A stretch of DNA of 64,000 nt from AP-16 sp046727735 (GTDB taxonomy: Bacteria; Pseudomonadota; Alphaproteobacteria; Rhizobiales; Xanthobacteraceae). The stretch lies in NCBI GenBank assembly GCA_046727735.1, contig JBKPDF010000032.1, positions 8,688 to 72,687 of the forward strand. The letters run 5' to 3'. Position numbers and translations under genes: made by a program. The notes under the pieces were generated by a model, which was not told the origin of the DNA, did not search any database, and worked only from the letters and a program-made list of their open reading frames with translations. Each line of letters opens with the position of its first letter. Position 1 is the stretch's first letter. Below are positions 24,045 to 33,754 of this stretch, in pieces.

Positions 24045-26116
24045 TCCGCTCCCTCGAACACCAGGACCGAGCGCGGCGGCGCCTCGCAATGGACGCCGAC
24101 GCGATATTCGCCCGGTTCGCCGTCCTTCGACATCACAGTGGCGAGCAGGCGTACCCAGCGGGAGCATCGCGACCATTGCGGAAGCACGAAATCAATCGAC
24201 TCCTCGGCGGCATTGAGCACGATGAACAGGGGAGCGCCGCGATCATCCGGCGCGGCGAGCACGTAAGAGAGGTACCGCGCCTTCGGAAATCCCCAATCGA
24301 CATCGGTCATCTCGGTGGCGCGGGGGGTAAGCCACAGAACGTCGCGGGATCCGTCGCGATCTCGGCCAACCAGCCAGTGCCGCGGCCTGAGCTGCGCAAA
24401 TTTGCGGCGCAGACCCGTGAGCCGGCCGATCAGCTCGACCAGATCGTCTCCCGACCGACCCAAGCCGGACCAGTTGACCCAGCCGATCTCGTTGTCCTGG
24501 CAGAACGCGTTGTTGTTGCCGTTCTGGCTGTTGCCGACTTCATCGCCGGCGAGCAGCAACGGCACGCCTTGTGCCAGAAGCAGCGAGGCCAAGAGATTGC
24601 GCCGCAGCGTGCGCCGCAACTCGATCACCTTCGGATCGTCGGTCGGCCCTTCGACGCCGCAATTGGTGCTCCAATTTTCTTCCGTGCCGTCGTGATTGTC
24701 TTGGCCGTTGTTCTCGTTGTGCTTCTTCGCGTAGCTGACGAGGTCGGCGAGCGTGAATCCGTCGTGCACCGTGACGTGATTCATGGTGGCTCGGGGTGCG
24801 CGGCCGCGGCGCCGGAACAGATCGGAGGAGCCGGTCATCCGCGTGCTGAGGTCGCCGATCAGGTCGCCGTCGCCGCGGCAATACCGGCGCAGCGTGCGCC
24901 GGAACACGTCGTTCCATTCCGACCATTGTGAGGGAAAATTGCCGACCTGATATCCGCCCAGTCCGAGATCCCAAGGTTCGGCGATCAATTTGACCTTGGC
25001 CAGCACCGGATCCTGACGCACGGCAGCGAAAAACCCGCCTTGCGGATCGAATCCGTTCGGGCCGCGCCCGAGCGTGGTGGCAAGATCGAAACGGAATCCA
25101 TCGACGTGACACACCTCGACCCAGTAGCGCAACGAATCCATCACCATCTGCAGCACCCGCGGATGCCGCAAATTGAAGACGTTGCCCACGCCGGTGAAAT
25201 TCTCGTAATAACGCGGCTTGTCGGCGACCAGCAAATAATACGAAACGTTGTCGATGCCGCGGAACGACAGCGTTGGGCCCAGTTGATTGCCCTCGGCGGT
25301 ATGGTTGTAGACGACGTCGAGGATGATCTCGATGCCGGCATCGTGCAGCCGAGCCACCGTGGAACGGAACTCGTCGAGTGCATTGTCGACGGCGTAGCGG
25401 GGCTCCGGCGTGAAGAAGCCGATACTGTTGTAGCCCCAGTAGTTGCGCAGGCCGCGCTCGACCAGCAGCCGCTCGTCGACGAAGGCGTGGATCGGCAGAA
25501 GCTCGAGCGAGGTGACACCGAGGCGTTTCAGGTGGTCGATGACGGCGGGTGCGCCGAGCCCATAGAAGAACCCGCGCCAACCGGGCGGCACGTCCTCGCG
25601 CAACTGCGTCAGCCCCTTCACGTGCGCCTCGTAGACGATCGTGTCCTCCCAGGCGATCCGCGGCGCGGACACTGCAGTCCAAGTGAACGCCTCGTCGATC
25701 ACCACGGATTTCGGCATCCCCCTGGCGTTGTCGCGGCGGTCGTAAGAAAGGTCGGCGCGCGCGCTGCCCGCGCGATAGCCGAAATGCGCGTCGCTCCACA
25801 CCAGGCGGCCCGCGAGGCGCTTGGCGTACGGATCGATCAGCAGCTTGTTGGGGTTGAATCGATGGCCGCGCTCGGGCTCATACGGACCGTGGACGCGATA
25901 GCCATAGAGCTGCCCCGGCACCGAGTCCGGCACGTAGCCGTGCCAGACGTCCTGCGTGCGCTCCGGAAGCGCGAAGCGTTCGAGCTCGCGTCGGCCCTGC
26001 CGGTCGAACAGGCAGAGCTCGACTTTTTCCGCGTGTTCGGAGAACACCGCGAAATTCGTGCCGCGTCCGTCCCATGTCGCTCCGAGAGGGTGCGGGCTGC
26101 CTTGCTCCACCCGCAT
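24041..26116 (-). CDS. glgX: Glycogen debranching enzyme GlgX
   Basis: 691-residue isoamylase-type GH13 enzyme cleaving alpha-1,6 branches of glycogen or limit dextrins. CBM48-like N-terminus (GSPHPLGATWDGRGTNFAVF), then YEAHVKGLTQL, DVVYNHTAEGN, nucleophile in GFRFDLATTLGR (near 340), acid in LIAEPWDLG (near 376), NHVTVHDGFTLADLV and GDEVGNSQNGNNNAF. Linear maltodextrins released would feed TreY/TreZ or MalQ. It starts one base after the glgB stop and overlaps treZ by four bases. Confidence 0.95.
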   Translation of the reverse strand: MRVEQGSPHPLGATWDGRGTNFAVFSEHAEKVELCLFDRQGRRELERFALPERTQDVWHGYVPDSVPGQLYGYRVHGPYEPERGHRFNPNKLLIDPYAKRLAGRLVWSDAHFGYRAGSARADLSYDRRDNARGMPKSVVIDEAFTWTAVSAPRIAWEDTIVYEAHVKGLTQLREDVPPGWRGFFYGLGAPAVIDHLKRLGVTSLELLPIHAFVDERLLVERGLRNYWGYNSIGFFTPEPRYAVDNALDEFRSTVARLHDAGIEIILDVVYNHTAEGNQLGPTLSFRGIDNVSYYLLVADKPRYYENFTGVGNVFNLRHPRVLQMVMDSLRYWVEVCHVDGFRFDLATTLGRGPNGFDPQGGFFAAVRQDPVLAKVKLIAEPWDLGLGGYQVGNFPSQWSEWNDVFRRTLRRYCRGDGDLIGDLSTRMTGSSDLFRRRGRAPRATMNHVTVHDGFTLADLVSYAKKHNENNGQDNHDGTEENWSTNCGVEGPTDDPKVIELRRTLRRNLLASLLLAQGVPLLLAGDEVGNSQNGNNNAFCQDNEIGWVNWSGLGRSGDDLVELIGRLTGLRRKFAQLRPRHWLVGRDRDGSRDVLWLTPRATEMTDVDWGFPKARYLSYVLAAPDDRGAPLFIVLNAAEESIDFVLPQWSRCSRWVRLLATVMSKDGEPGEYRVGVHCEAPPRSVLVFEGAE

Positions 26117-26117
26117 C

Positions 26118-28271
26118 TCAACCCTCCGGGATCAGGAACAACCCCGCGAGCGGCGGAACGGTCAGGTCGAGTTCCGGACCCGAGCTCCGGTCGAGCGTGG
26201 TGATCGATCCGGCGTTGCCGACATTGCTTCCGCCGTAAATTGCCGCATCGCTGTTGAGGATCTCGCGCCAGCGGCCGGGCCGGGGCACCTTGAGCTTATA
26301 GCCGTAGCGGACCTCCGGGGTGAAATTCACGACCACGACGCAAGGCGCGCGGCCGTCACGTGCCTTGCGCTGCCAGGCGAACGTGCTGCGGTCGGTGTCG
26401 TCGGCGACGATCCACTCGAATCCCGCGGCCTCGCAGTCGAGCTCGTGCAGCGCCGGCACCGAGCGGTACAGCCGGTTGAGATCGCGCACCAGCGCCTGGA
26501 CGCCGCCGTGGCGCGGCTGCCCGAGCAGATGCCAGTCGAGGCTGCGCTCGTGGCTCCACTCCTGCTCCTGGGCGAATTCGCCGCCCATGAACAGCAATTT
26601 CTTGCCGGGATGACCGAACATGAAGGTGTAATAGGCCCGCAGGTTGGCGAACCGCTGCCAATCATCGCCCGGCATTCGGCCGAGGATCGAGCGCTTGCCG
26701 TGGACGACTTCGTCATGGGAGAGCGGCAGGATGAAGTTTTCGAAGAACGCGTAGTGCAACCCGAACACCACGTCGCCGTGGTGATGCTTGCGATAGATCG
26801 GATCCTTGCTGATGTAATTGAGGGTATCGTGCATCCAACCCATGTTCCATTTGTAGCCGAAGCCGAGGCCACCCCAGTCGACGGGCCGCGAAACCATCGG
26901 CCACGCGGTGGATTCCTCGGCGACGGTCGTTGCGCGCGGATGCTGCAGGAACAGTTCGGTATTGAATCGCCGCATGAAGTCGATCGCTTCGAGATTCTCG
27001 CGGCCGCCGAAGCGGTTGGGGATCCAGCCACCCGCGGGCCGGCTGTAGTCGAGGTACAGCATGGACGCCACGGCATCGACCCGCAGGGCGTCGATCTGAT
27101 ATCGCTCGAGCCAGAACAGCGCGTTCGCGAGCAGGAAATTCGCGACCTCGACCCGGCCGAAATTGTAGATGAGCGTGTCCCAATCGAGATGGCGCCCCTG
27201 CATCGGATGGGCGTGCTCATAGAGCGCGGTGCCGTCGAACTGCGCGAGCCCGTGCGGATCGTCGGGGAAATGCCCGGGCACCCAGTCGAGAATCACGGCG
27301 AGCCCGGCGTCGTGGCATGCATCGACGAGATGTAGGAAGTCCTCGGGGCCGCCGTAGCGGCTCGTCGGCGCATAGAGCCCGGTCGGCTGGTAGCCCCACG
27401 AACCGTCGAACGGATGCTCCATGACCGGCAGGAACTCGACATGCGTGAAGCCGAGGTCGCGCGCGTAGGCCGGCAGTTCGCGCGCGAGCTCGCGATAGCT
27501 CAGCCAGCGATTGGCTTCCTCGGGGCGCCGCCGCCAGGAGCCGAGATGCACCTCGTAGACCGAGATCGGTGCGCTCAGCGCGTTGGCGCCCGCCGGCGAG
27601 GGATGCGGCGCGAGCCGTGCGGCATCGAACACGACCGAAGCGGTCGCCGGCCGCAGCTCGGTCGCGAACGCGTAGGGGTCGGATTTGAGCGGCAGCAGCG
27701 ACCCGGCGGGGCCGAGGATTTCGAACTTGTACTTGTCTCCGACGCGGGCGCCGGGCACGAAGATCTCCCAGAAGCCATTGCCGCGCACGCGCATGGCGTG
27801 CCGGCGTCCGTCCCAAAAATTGAAGTCGCCGATGACGCTAACGCGCCGCGCATTGGGAGCGAACACCGCGAACGCAACGCCGTCGACGCCTTCGAGCGAG
27901 AGCGGATGAGCGCCGAGCTTCTCGTAGGAGCGCAAATGCTTGCCTTCACCGAGCAGATGCACGTCGAAATCGGAAAGCACCGGCGGAAATCGGTAGGCGT
28001 CCTCGAACTCCACGGGATGCTGCCCGTAGACAGCGCGCAACCGGTACGGCCGATCGACGGCATCGACGCGGCCGGCGAACAGCCCCGCCGGGTGAATGCG
28101 GGCCAGCGGATGCTCCCCGCCGCCACTCGCGACGACCGAAACCTGCTGCGCATTCGGCAGATACGCGCGCACGACCGGCACGCCGCGATCGAGATGCGGC
28201 CCGAGATACGCGAATGGATCGGCGTGGCGGCCCTCGAGGAGCGCGATCGCCTCCGTGGGAAGCTGGCTCAT
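26118..28271 (-). CDS. glgB: 1,4-alpha-glucan branching enzyme
   Basis: 717-residue GH13 enzyme that forms alpha-1,6 branches. It has an extra N-terminal module (HADPFAYLGPH...), the CBM48 domain (GVAFAVFAPNARRVSVIGDFNFWDGR), then YEVHLGSWRR, HVEFLPVMEHPFDGSWGYQPTG, nucleophile in ALRVDAVASMLYLDYSR (near 396), acid in VAEESTAWP (near 450), and LPLSHDEVVHGK. The frame is open upstream, but the ATG at 28271 overlaps the treS stop by four bases (ATGA), which sets the start. In GlgE systems this enzyme branches the linear glucan made by GlgE. Confidence 0.95.
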   Translation of the reverse strand: MSQLPTEAIALLEGRHADPFAYLGPHLDRGVPVVRAYLPNAQQVSVVASGGGEHPLARIHPAGLFAGRVDAVDRPYRLRAVYGQHPVEFEDAYRFPPVLSDFDVHLLGEGKHLRSYEKLGAHPLSLEGVDGVAFAVFAPNARRVSVIGDFNFWDGRRHAMRVRGNGFWEIFVPGARVGDKYKFEILGPAGSLLPLKSDPYAFATELRPATASVVFDAARLAPHPSPAGANALSAPISVYEVHLGSWRRRPEEANRWLSYRELARELPAYARDLGFTHVEFLPVMEHPFDGSWGYQPTGLYAPTSRYGGPEDFLHLVDACHDAGLAVILDWVPGHFPDDPHGLAQFDGTALYEHAHPMQGRHLDWDTLIYNFGRVEVANFLLANALFWLERYQIDALRVDAVASMLYLDYSRPAGGWIPNRFGGRENLEAIDFMRRFNTELFLQHPRATTVAEESTAWPMVSRPVDWGGLGFGYKWNMGWMHDTLNYISKDPIYRKHHHGDVVFGLHYAFFENFILPLSHDEVVHGKRSILGRMPGDDWQRFANLRAYYTFMFGHPGKKLLFMGGEFAQEQEWSHERSLDWHLLGQPRHGGVQALVRDLNRLYRSVPALHELDCEAAGFEWIVADDTDRSTFAWQRKARDGRAPCVVVVNFTPEVRYGYKLKVPRPGRWREILNSDAAIYGGSNVGNAGSITTLDRSSGPELDLTVPPLAGLFLIPEG

Positions 28272-31200
28272 GTCGGCTCCGCGACGGGCGGCGGTGGAAA
28301 CAGAATCCGCGAGGCGGCCGCCAACGGCACTCGCACCCAATCCGGGCGATTGGTCAGCTCGTAGCCGATTTCGTAGACGAGCTTCTCGAGCTTGAAGAAT
28401 TCGAGCAGGCGATTGGCGTCGGATTCCTGCTCCGGCCACAGGGCGGCAACCCCGGTGACGCCGTGATACGCGGCGAGAAAGGCTTCGGTCGAGCGCTCAC
28501 GCCAATGGTCGAGGCCGCGTTCCAGTCGCGCGTAGTCCTCCGCCGAAACCGGCAGGATGCGTCCAAGTGCCGCCGTAGTGGCGTAGTCGATCGAACGGAT
28601 CAAGCCGGCGACGTCGCGCGCCGCCGGCATTTTGCGTCGCCGCTCCTGTACGCTGCGGCGCGGCTCGCCTTCGAAATCGAGAATGAACACGTCGTCCTTC
28701 ACGATCAGGATCTGCCCGAGATGGAAATCGCCGTGGTGGCGGGCCTTGGGGGTATCCAGCGTTTCCGGCAACAGGCCGCGCATTCGGGCGAGCGCCTCGG
28801 AACGACGGTCGAGGAGTGCTTCGGCCGCGACGCGCGCCGGCTCTGGGAGATCCGCGCGCCGACGCGACAGCAAGTCGAACTGAAGCTCGGCCTGCTCGCT
28901 CAGCGCCCTGGTCCAGGTCTGCAAGTCGTCGGGTCCGATCGGATCGGGAGCGAATGCCGGGTCCGCGCCGCTCGCCAGCGCCAGCTGCAGTTCCGCGGTC
29001 CGCCTACCGATCTGCTGCATCCGCGGCAGGTAGGCGGCATGTTCGGGACTTTCGGCCGCGGCCTCCGAGGTCAGGACTTTCTGCTCGTCGAGAAATCGGT
29101 CGAGATAGGCGGCGGTCAGCGACCACGCGTCGCCCTGGTTTTCGACGAACCGATGCACCGCCCCGAGCGGCGTCGACACGCCGTCCTCGACGAGCTCGAT
29201 CGATCCGAGCAACGCCGGCGCGTTCTGGTACGCGGTGGTTTCGGTCAGAAACCGGCCGATCTCGATCTCGGAATTCACGCCGGGTTGCAGCCGCCGATAG
29301 AGCTTCAGGACGAAGTCGGAATTGGCGATGATCGTGGTATTGGATTGCTCGGTTCCCACCAGATTGGCCGCCTCGATTGTGGGCACCGCCCTCAGGGCGA
29401 ACGCTCGAGTCGGCCGAAATTCTACCCGTCGCGCGCCGCGTTCGAGGCTCGCGCCCGCGTGCAGCTGGGCGATGATCCAAGCGGCGAAATCACGATCGGC
29501 GCTGGCATCGACCAGCACTCCTTCGCGCGCTCCCCGGCGCGCCGGACAGAGCATATGCCGCTGCAGCTGACCCTCGCTTCGGTCGATGCGGCTCCATTTG
29601 ATGGTCAAGGGCAGCGCGTATTTCGACGTTCTCCCCGCAGCTATCGCCTCGACGATGCCGAGCGCCAATCCCGGATCGCCGTCTGCGAGCGGAACGAGGG
29701 TCCTCAGTTTGGCCTCGAACGGTTCACCCTTGTCGGCGAACCAGCGACTCGCCGCGAGGAACGACGGCAGCACCTCGCGCTCGAGCACCTGGTGGGAACG
29801 GCCTTCGGTCAGCGAGCGCCAGCTGTGGCTGAACACGACCGTCACCAGCTCGGGAACGATCGAAGGCGCCTCGGCGGTTCCGGCGTCCTCGGACAACAGG
29901 AACCAGAAGAATCCGTAAGGCGCGAGCGTGATCAGATACGGAGCGTCGGAGATGCGGGGGAAGCGCGCGCGGCCGAGCATCTCGACCGGCACGAAGCCGC
30001 GCCAGGCCGAGAGGTCGATCTGCGCCGATTGCGCCGAGCGCGACAGATTGGCGACGCACAGCACGACTTCGTGCTCGTGCTGGCGCAAATAAACCAGCAC
30101 GGCGCGATTCGCCGGACGCAGGAACGTCAGGGTGCCGCGTCCGAACACCGAGCTCGAACGCCGCACCGCGATCAGCCGCTTCATCCAACTCAGCAACGAG
30201 GACAGGCTGCGCGACTGCGCCTCGACGTTCACGGCCTGATAGCCGTAGACCGGATCCATGATCATGGGCAGGAACAGCTTGGCGGGGTCGCAACGCGAGA
30301 AGCCGCCGTTGCGGTCGGGCGTCCATTGCATCGGCGTGCGCACGGCGTTGCGGTCGCCGAGATAGATGTTGTCGCCCATTCCGATCTCGTCGCCGTAGTA
30401 GATGATGGGCGTCCCGGGAAACGACAACAGCAGCGAGTTCATCAACTCGATCTTGCGGCGGTCGTTGTCCATCAGCGGCGCCAACCGGCGGCGGATGCCG
30501 AGATTGAGCCGGGCGCGCGGATCGGACGCGTAGGTCGACCACAGGTAATCGCGCTCGACGTCGGTCACCATTTCGAGCGTGAGCTCGTCGTGGTTGCGCA
30601 GGAACAGCGCCCATTGACAATTGCCGGGAATGTCCGGGGTTTGCCGCAGGATATCGGTGATCGGATGCCGGTCCTCCTGCGCGATCGCCATGTAGATGCG
30701 CGGCATCAGCGGGAAATGATAGGCCATCTGGCATTCGTCGCCGTCGCCGAAATAGGCGCTGACGTCCTCCGGCCATTGATTGGCTTCCGCCAGCAGCACC
30801 CGCCCCGCGGCATGGGCGTCGAGCTCGGCACGGATCTGCTTGATGACCGCGTGGGTCTCCGGCAGATTCTCGTTGTTGGTGCCCTCGCGCTCGCACAGAT
30901 ACGGGATGGCATCGAGCCGGAAACCGTCGACTCCCATGTCCAGCCAGCGCCGCATCACCTGGACCATCGCCCACAACACCCGCGGATTGTCGTAATTGAG
31001 GTCCGGCTGGTGGCTGAAGAATCGGTGCCAATAATACGCGCCGGCGATCGGGTCCCAGGCCCAGTTGGACTTCTCGGTGTCGTTGAAGATGATCCGCGTG
31101 CCGAGATAGCGCTGGTCGGTGTCGCTCCACACGTACCAGTTCCTGGCGTCGGTATGCGCGCGGCTGCGGCGTGCGCGCTTGAACCATGAATGCTGGTCCG

Positions 31201-31552
31201 ACGTATGGTTGACCACCAGCTCGATGATGACCCGCAGGGCGCGGCGCTTGGCTTCGGCGATGAACCGGCGGAAGTCGCGCATCGTGCCGAAATCGGGATT
31301 GATGCGGCGGTAGTCGGCGATGTCGTAGCCGTCGTCGCGGCCGGGGCTCGGATAGAACGGCTGCAGCCACAATGTGTTGACGCCGAGCTCCTGGATGTAA
31401 TCCAGGCGATCCGTCAGGCCGGCGAAATCCCCGATCCCGTCGTTGTTGCTGTCGGCGAATGCCTTGACGTGCAGCTGATAGAGGATCGCGTCTTTGTACC
31501 AGAGCGCGTCGCGGGTCTCCGTCGTCGTCGCTGCGGTCGATTGCACGTCCAC
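28268..31552 (-). CDS. treS: Trehalose synthase fused to maltokinase (TreS-Mak)
   Basis: 1094-residue fusion. Residues about 15-550 are TreS (GH13), interconverting trehalose and maltose: ALWYKDAILYQLHVKAF, PFYPSPGRDDGYDI, GFRLDAIPYL, LLAEANQWPED, FLRNHDEL and MQWTPDRNGGF are seen. From about 570 the maltokinase follows: a cap with FLAASRWFADKG, and the kinase core HHGDFHLGQILI (near 937) and ILDFEGEP (near 952), which phosphorylates maltose with ATP. The product maltose-1-phosphate is the GlgE donor. The start is a GTG after AGGGGG; it lies 10 bases after the glgE stop. The frame is open further upstream inside glgE. Confidence 0.93.
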   Translation of the reverse strand: MDVQSTAATTTETRDALWYKDAILYQLHVKAFADSNNDGIGDFAGLTDRLDYIQELGVNTLWLQPFYPSPGRDDGYDIADYRRINPDFGTMRDFRRFIAEAKRRALRVIIELVVNHTSDQHSWFKRARRSRAHTDARNWYVWSDTDQRYLGTRIIFNDTEKSNWAWDPIAGAYYWHRFFSHQPDLNYDNPRVLWAMVQVMRRWLDMGVDGFRLDAIPYLCEREGTNNENLPETHAVIKQIRAELDAHAAGRVLLAEANQWPEDVSAYFGDGDECQMAYHFPLMPRIYMAIAQEDRHPITDILRQTPDIPGNCQWALFLRNHDELTLEMVTDVERDYLWSTYASDPRARLNLGIRRRLAPLMDNDRRKIELMNSLLLSFPGTPIIYYGDEIGMGDNIYLGDRNAVRTPMQWTPDRNGGFSRCDPAKLFLPMIMDPVYGYQAVNVEAQSRSLSSLLSWMKRLIAVRRSSSVFGRGTLTFLRPANRAVLVYLRQHEHEVVLCVANLSRSAQSAQIDLSAWRGFVPVEMLGRARFPRISDAPYLITLAPYGFFWFLLSEDAGTAEAPSIVPELVTVVFSHSWRSLTEGRSHQVLEREVLPSFLAASRWFADKGEPFEAKLRTLVPLADGDPGLALGIVEAIAAGRTSKYALPLTIKWSRIDRSEGQLQRHMLCPARRGAREGVLVDASADRDFAAWIIAQLHAGASLERGARRVEFRPTRAFALRAVPTIEAANLVGTEQSNTTIIANSDFVLKLYRRLQPGVNSEIEIGRFLTETTAYQNAPALLGSIELVEDGVSTPLGAVHRFVENQGDAWSLTAAYLDRFLDEQKVLTSEAAAESPEHAAYLPRMQQIGRRTAELQLALASGADPAFAPDPIGPDDLQTWTRALSEQAELQFDLLSRRRADLPEPARVAAEALLDRRSEALARMRGLLPETLDTPKARHHGDFHLGQILIVKDDVFILDFEGEPRRSVQERRRKMPAARDVAGLIRSIDYATTAALGRILPVSAEDYARLERGLDHWRERSTEAFLAAYHGVTGVAALWPEQESDANRLLEFFKLEKLVYEIGYELTNRPDWVRVPLAAASRILFPPPPVAEPT

Positions 31553-31562
31553 GGAGAGCCCC

Positions 31563-33548
31563 CTATTCGCCCACGCAACGAAACAGCAGGGCGGGATCCT
31601 CGGTTGGATTGATGTTGAGCCGCACGCCGCCCCACTTGATCGCGTGCCGCTCGCCGGTAATGAGATTCTCCACCGCCGCGACCTTCCTGCGCGCGCCCTC
31701 CGGGCCGATCTCGGTATCGCCGAGATGGAACCAGAACTCCCGCGGGCGGGCGCCGCTGAGTGCGATCGCCACCGCAACGGCATTGCCGCGCGCCGGCGAT
31801 TCCTTGACGAAGCCGATGACCTGGTCGTCGTCGACGAGGGCGAAGCGCAGATTGCTGGTCTGCAGCAGCGCGGGGTTGGCGCGCCGCAGCCGGTTGAGGC
31901 GCCCGATGTAGTTCTTGATGTTGCCGGGCCGATCCCAATCGCGAATCTTGAGCTCGTATTTCTCGGAATCGAGATATTCCTCGCGGCCGGAGATCGGGGT
32001 GTGCTCGATGAGCTCGAACCCGCTGTAGACGCCGTAGCTCGACGACAGCGTCGCCGCCAGCGCGATGCGCGACTTGAAGACGGCCGGATCGCCGGACTGC
32101 AGGTGGAACGGCAGGATGTCCGGCGTATTGACGAAAAAATTCGGCCGGAAGTACTCCCGGACTGGATACGCGGTGAGCTCGCTCAAATAGGATTCCAGAT
32201 CCCATTTCGTCGTGCGCCACGTGAAATACGTATACGATTGCGAGAATCCCAGCTTCGCGAGTGCTTTCATCACTTTCGGTCGGGTGAAAGCCTCCGAGAG
32301 GAAGATCACGCCCGGATGCCGGGTTTGCACTTCGCGAATGAGCCACTCCCAGAACGCGAACGGCTTGGTGTGAGGATTGTCGACGCGGAAGACGCGCACG
32401 CCCTGATCGATCCAGAACAGCACGACGTCGCGCAATGCGTTCCACAGCCCCGCTCGATCGGCGCAATAGAAATCCGGATTGACGATGTCCTGATATTTCT
32501 TCGGCGGGTTCTCGGCGTAGCGGATCGAACCGTCGGGCCGATAGCGAAACCAATCCGGATGCTGCGCCAGCCACGGATGGTCCGGCGAGAATTGAATGGC
32601 GAAATCGAGCGCGATCTCCATGCCGAGATCGCGGGATGCGGCGACGAGCCGGCGGAAATCGGCGAGCGTGCCGAGCTCGGGGTGAACCGCGTCGTGGCCG
32701 CCCTCCTGGGCGCCGATCGCATAGGGGCTGCCCGGATCGCCCGGGGCGGCGGTGAGCGCGTTGTTGGCGCCCTTGCGATGGGTATGGCCGATGGGATGAA
32801 TCGGCGGAAAATAGATGACGTCGAATCCCAAGTCGGCAAGCTCGGGCAAACGCGCGATGCAATCCTCGAAGGTTCCATGGCGGCCGGCAATGCGCGACTG
32901 GCTGCGCGGGAACATCTCGTACCAGGTGCCGGCGCCAGCGAGCGGGGGGTCGATGATCAGCGGAAAGCTCGTGCTGCGCGTCAGGTCGGGTCGCGGTTGG
33001 TGCTCTGCCATGACGCACCGGAGCTCTTCTTGCAGCAACACTTCGGGATCGCCGCCGCGGTCGAACTCGGCGCGGCCCCTCTCCAGAATCGTGCGCGCCT
33101 CCCTGTCGCGCGGCGCAACATCGGCGAGCAACTCGCGTCCCTCGCGTGCCTCCAAATCGACGTTCTGTCCCGCCTCGCGCTTCAGCAAAAAATCGCGCCG
33201 CCAGCTTGCGAACGTGTCCGTCCAGGCTTCGATGGCGAACACGTAGCGGGCGGCGACGTCGGGCACGAAACTCGCCGTCCAGCGATCGTTCTCGTGCAGG
33301 CGCATCGTCCGGCGGTGCCAGCTCTTGTCGCCCTCGCGCCGCCATACGAGCGCGGCCGCGATGACGTCGTGGCCGTCACGAAATATGTCCGCCCAGACGT
33401 CGATGGGCTCCCCGGTGACGCGCTTCACCGCATAGCGGCCCTGCTCGAGCGTCGGGTAGACCTCTTCGATGACAAACCGCGCGCGCAGGAAGTCGCGCGT
33501 GGAAGCCGTAGCAGAGGAGATCGGCGGGAAAGCGGGCTGGGCGGTCAT
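31563..33548 (-). CDS. glgE: Alpha-1,4-glucan:maltose-1-phosphate maltosyltransferase
   Basis: 661-residue GH13_3 enzyme adding maltose units from maltose-1-phosphate to alpha-1,4-glucan. Features are the N-terminal domain (RFVIEEVYPTLEQGRYAVKR), the glucan-chain region PLIIDPPLAGAGTWYEMFPRS, YFPPIHPIGHTHRKGANN, ALDFAIQFSPDHPWL, nucleophile in FRVDNPHTKPF (near 388), acid in IFLSEAFTRP (near 416), and the phosphate-binding-side SQSYTYFTWR. It is the first gene of the operon. The ATG at 33548 is preferred; the open frame upstream is low-complexity and would cross the stress promoter at 33590-33615. Confidence 0.95.
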   Translation of the reverse strand: MTAQPAFPPISSATASTRDFLRARFVIEEVYPTLEQGRYAVKRVTGEPIDVWADIFRDGHDVIAAALVWRREGDKSWHRRTMRLHENDRWTASFVPDVAARYVFAIEAWTDTFASWRRDFLLKREAGQNVDLEAREGRELLADVAPRDREARTILERGRAEFDRGGDPEVLLQEELRCVMAEHQPRPDLTRSTSFPLIIDPPLAGAGTWYEMFPRSQSRIAGRHGTFEDCIARLPELADLGFDVIYFPPIHPIGHTHRKGANNALTAAPGDPGSPYAIGAQEGGHDAVHPELGTLADFRRLVAASRDLGMEIALDFAIQFSPDHPWLAQHPDWFRYRPDGSIRYAENPPKKYQDIVNPDFYCADRAGLWNALRDVVLFWIDQGVRVFRVDNPHTKPFAFWEWLIREVQTRHPGVIFLSEAFTRPKVMKALAKLGFSQSYTYFTWRTTKWDLESYLSELTAYPVREYFRPNFFVNTPDILPFHLQSGDPAVFKSRIALAATLSSSYGVYSGFELIEHTPISGREEYLDSEKYELKIRDWDRPGNIKNYIGRLNRLRRANPALLQTSNLRFALVDDDQVIGFVKESPARGNAVAVAIALSGARPREFWFHLGDTEIGPEGARRKVAAVENLITGERHAIKWGGVRLNINPTEDPALLFRCVGE

Positions 33549-33589
33549 GACTTGATCTGGATAGCCGGTTGGGCCACCCAGCACTAGGC

Positions 33590-33615
33590 AACGAAGGAGA
33601 ACGACCGGCGGTTCC
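33590..33615 (-). promoter_or_regulatory. EcfG-type promoter for the glgE-treS-glgB-glgX-treZ-treY operon
   Basis: On the minus strand: GGAAC at 33615-33611, 17-base spacer, CGTT at 33593-33590, exact. It lies 42 bases upstream of the glgE start, in the spacer to the divergent malQ. One transcript from here could cover about 14 kb. Confidence 0.7.
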
Positions 33616-33754
33616 GGACCAGCGCAGCCGAACCCTCTCAAGCGTATGATTTTATTGCCAATCCCAAACCGGACACAACATGCGGCGGAATGCGCGGCCT
33701 CCCGGCCGCCGTCCTGACCCTCGCGCGTCGCGCGCTGCAGGTAAGAGTTGGCCG

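Noticed and set aside
28214..33587. Long plus-strand open frames (991 and 697 codons) opposite treS and glgE
   Set aside because: Mirror frames of GC-rich coding sequence; the minus-strand enzymes have all catalytic residues and overlapping starts and stops.
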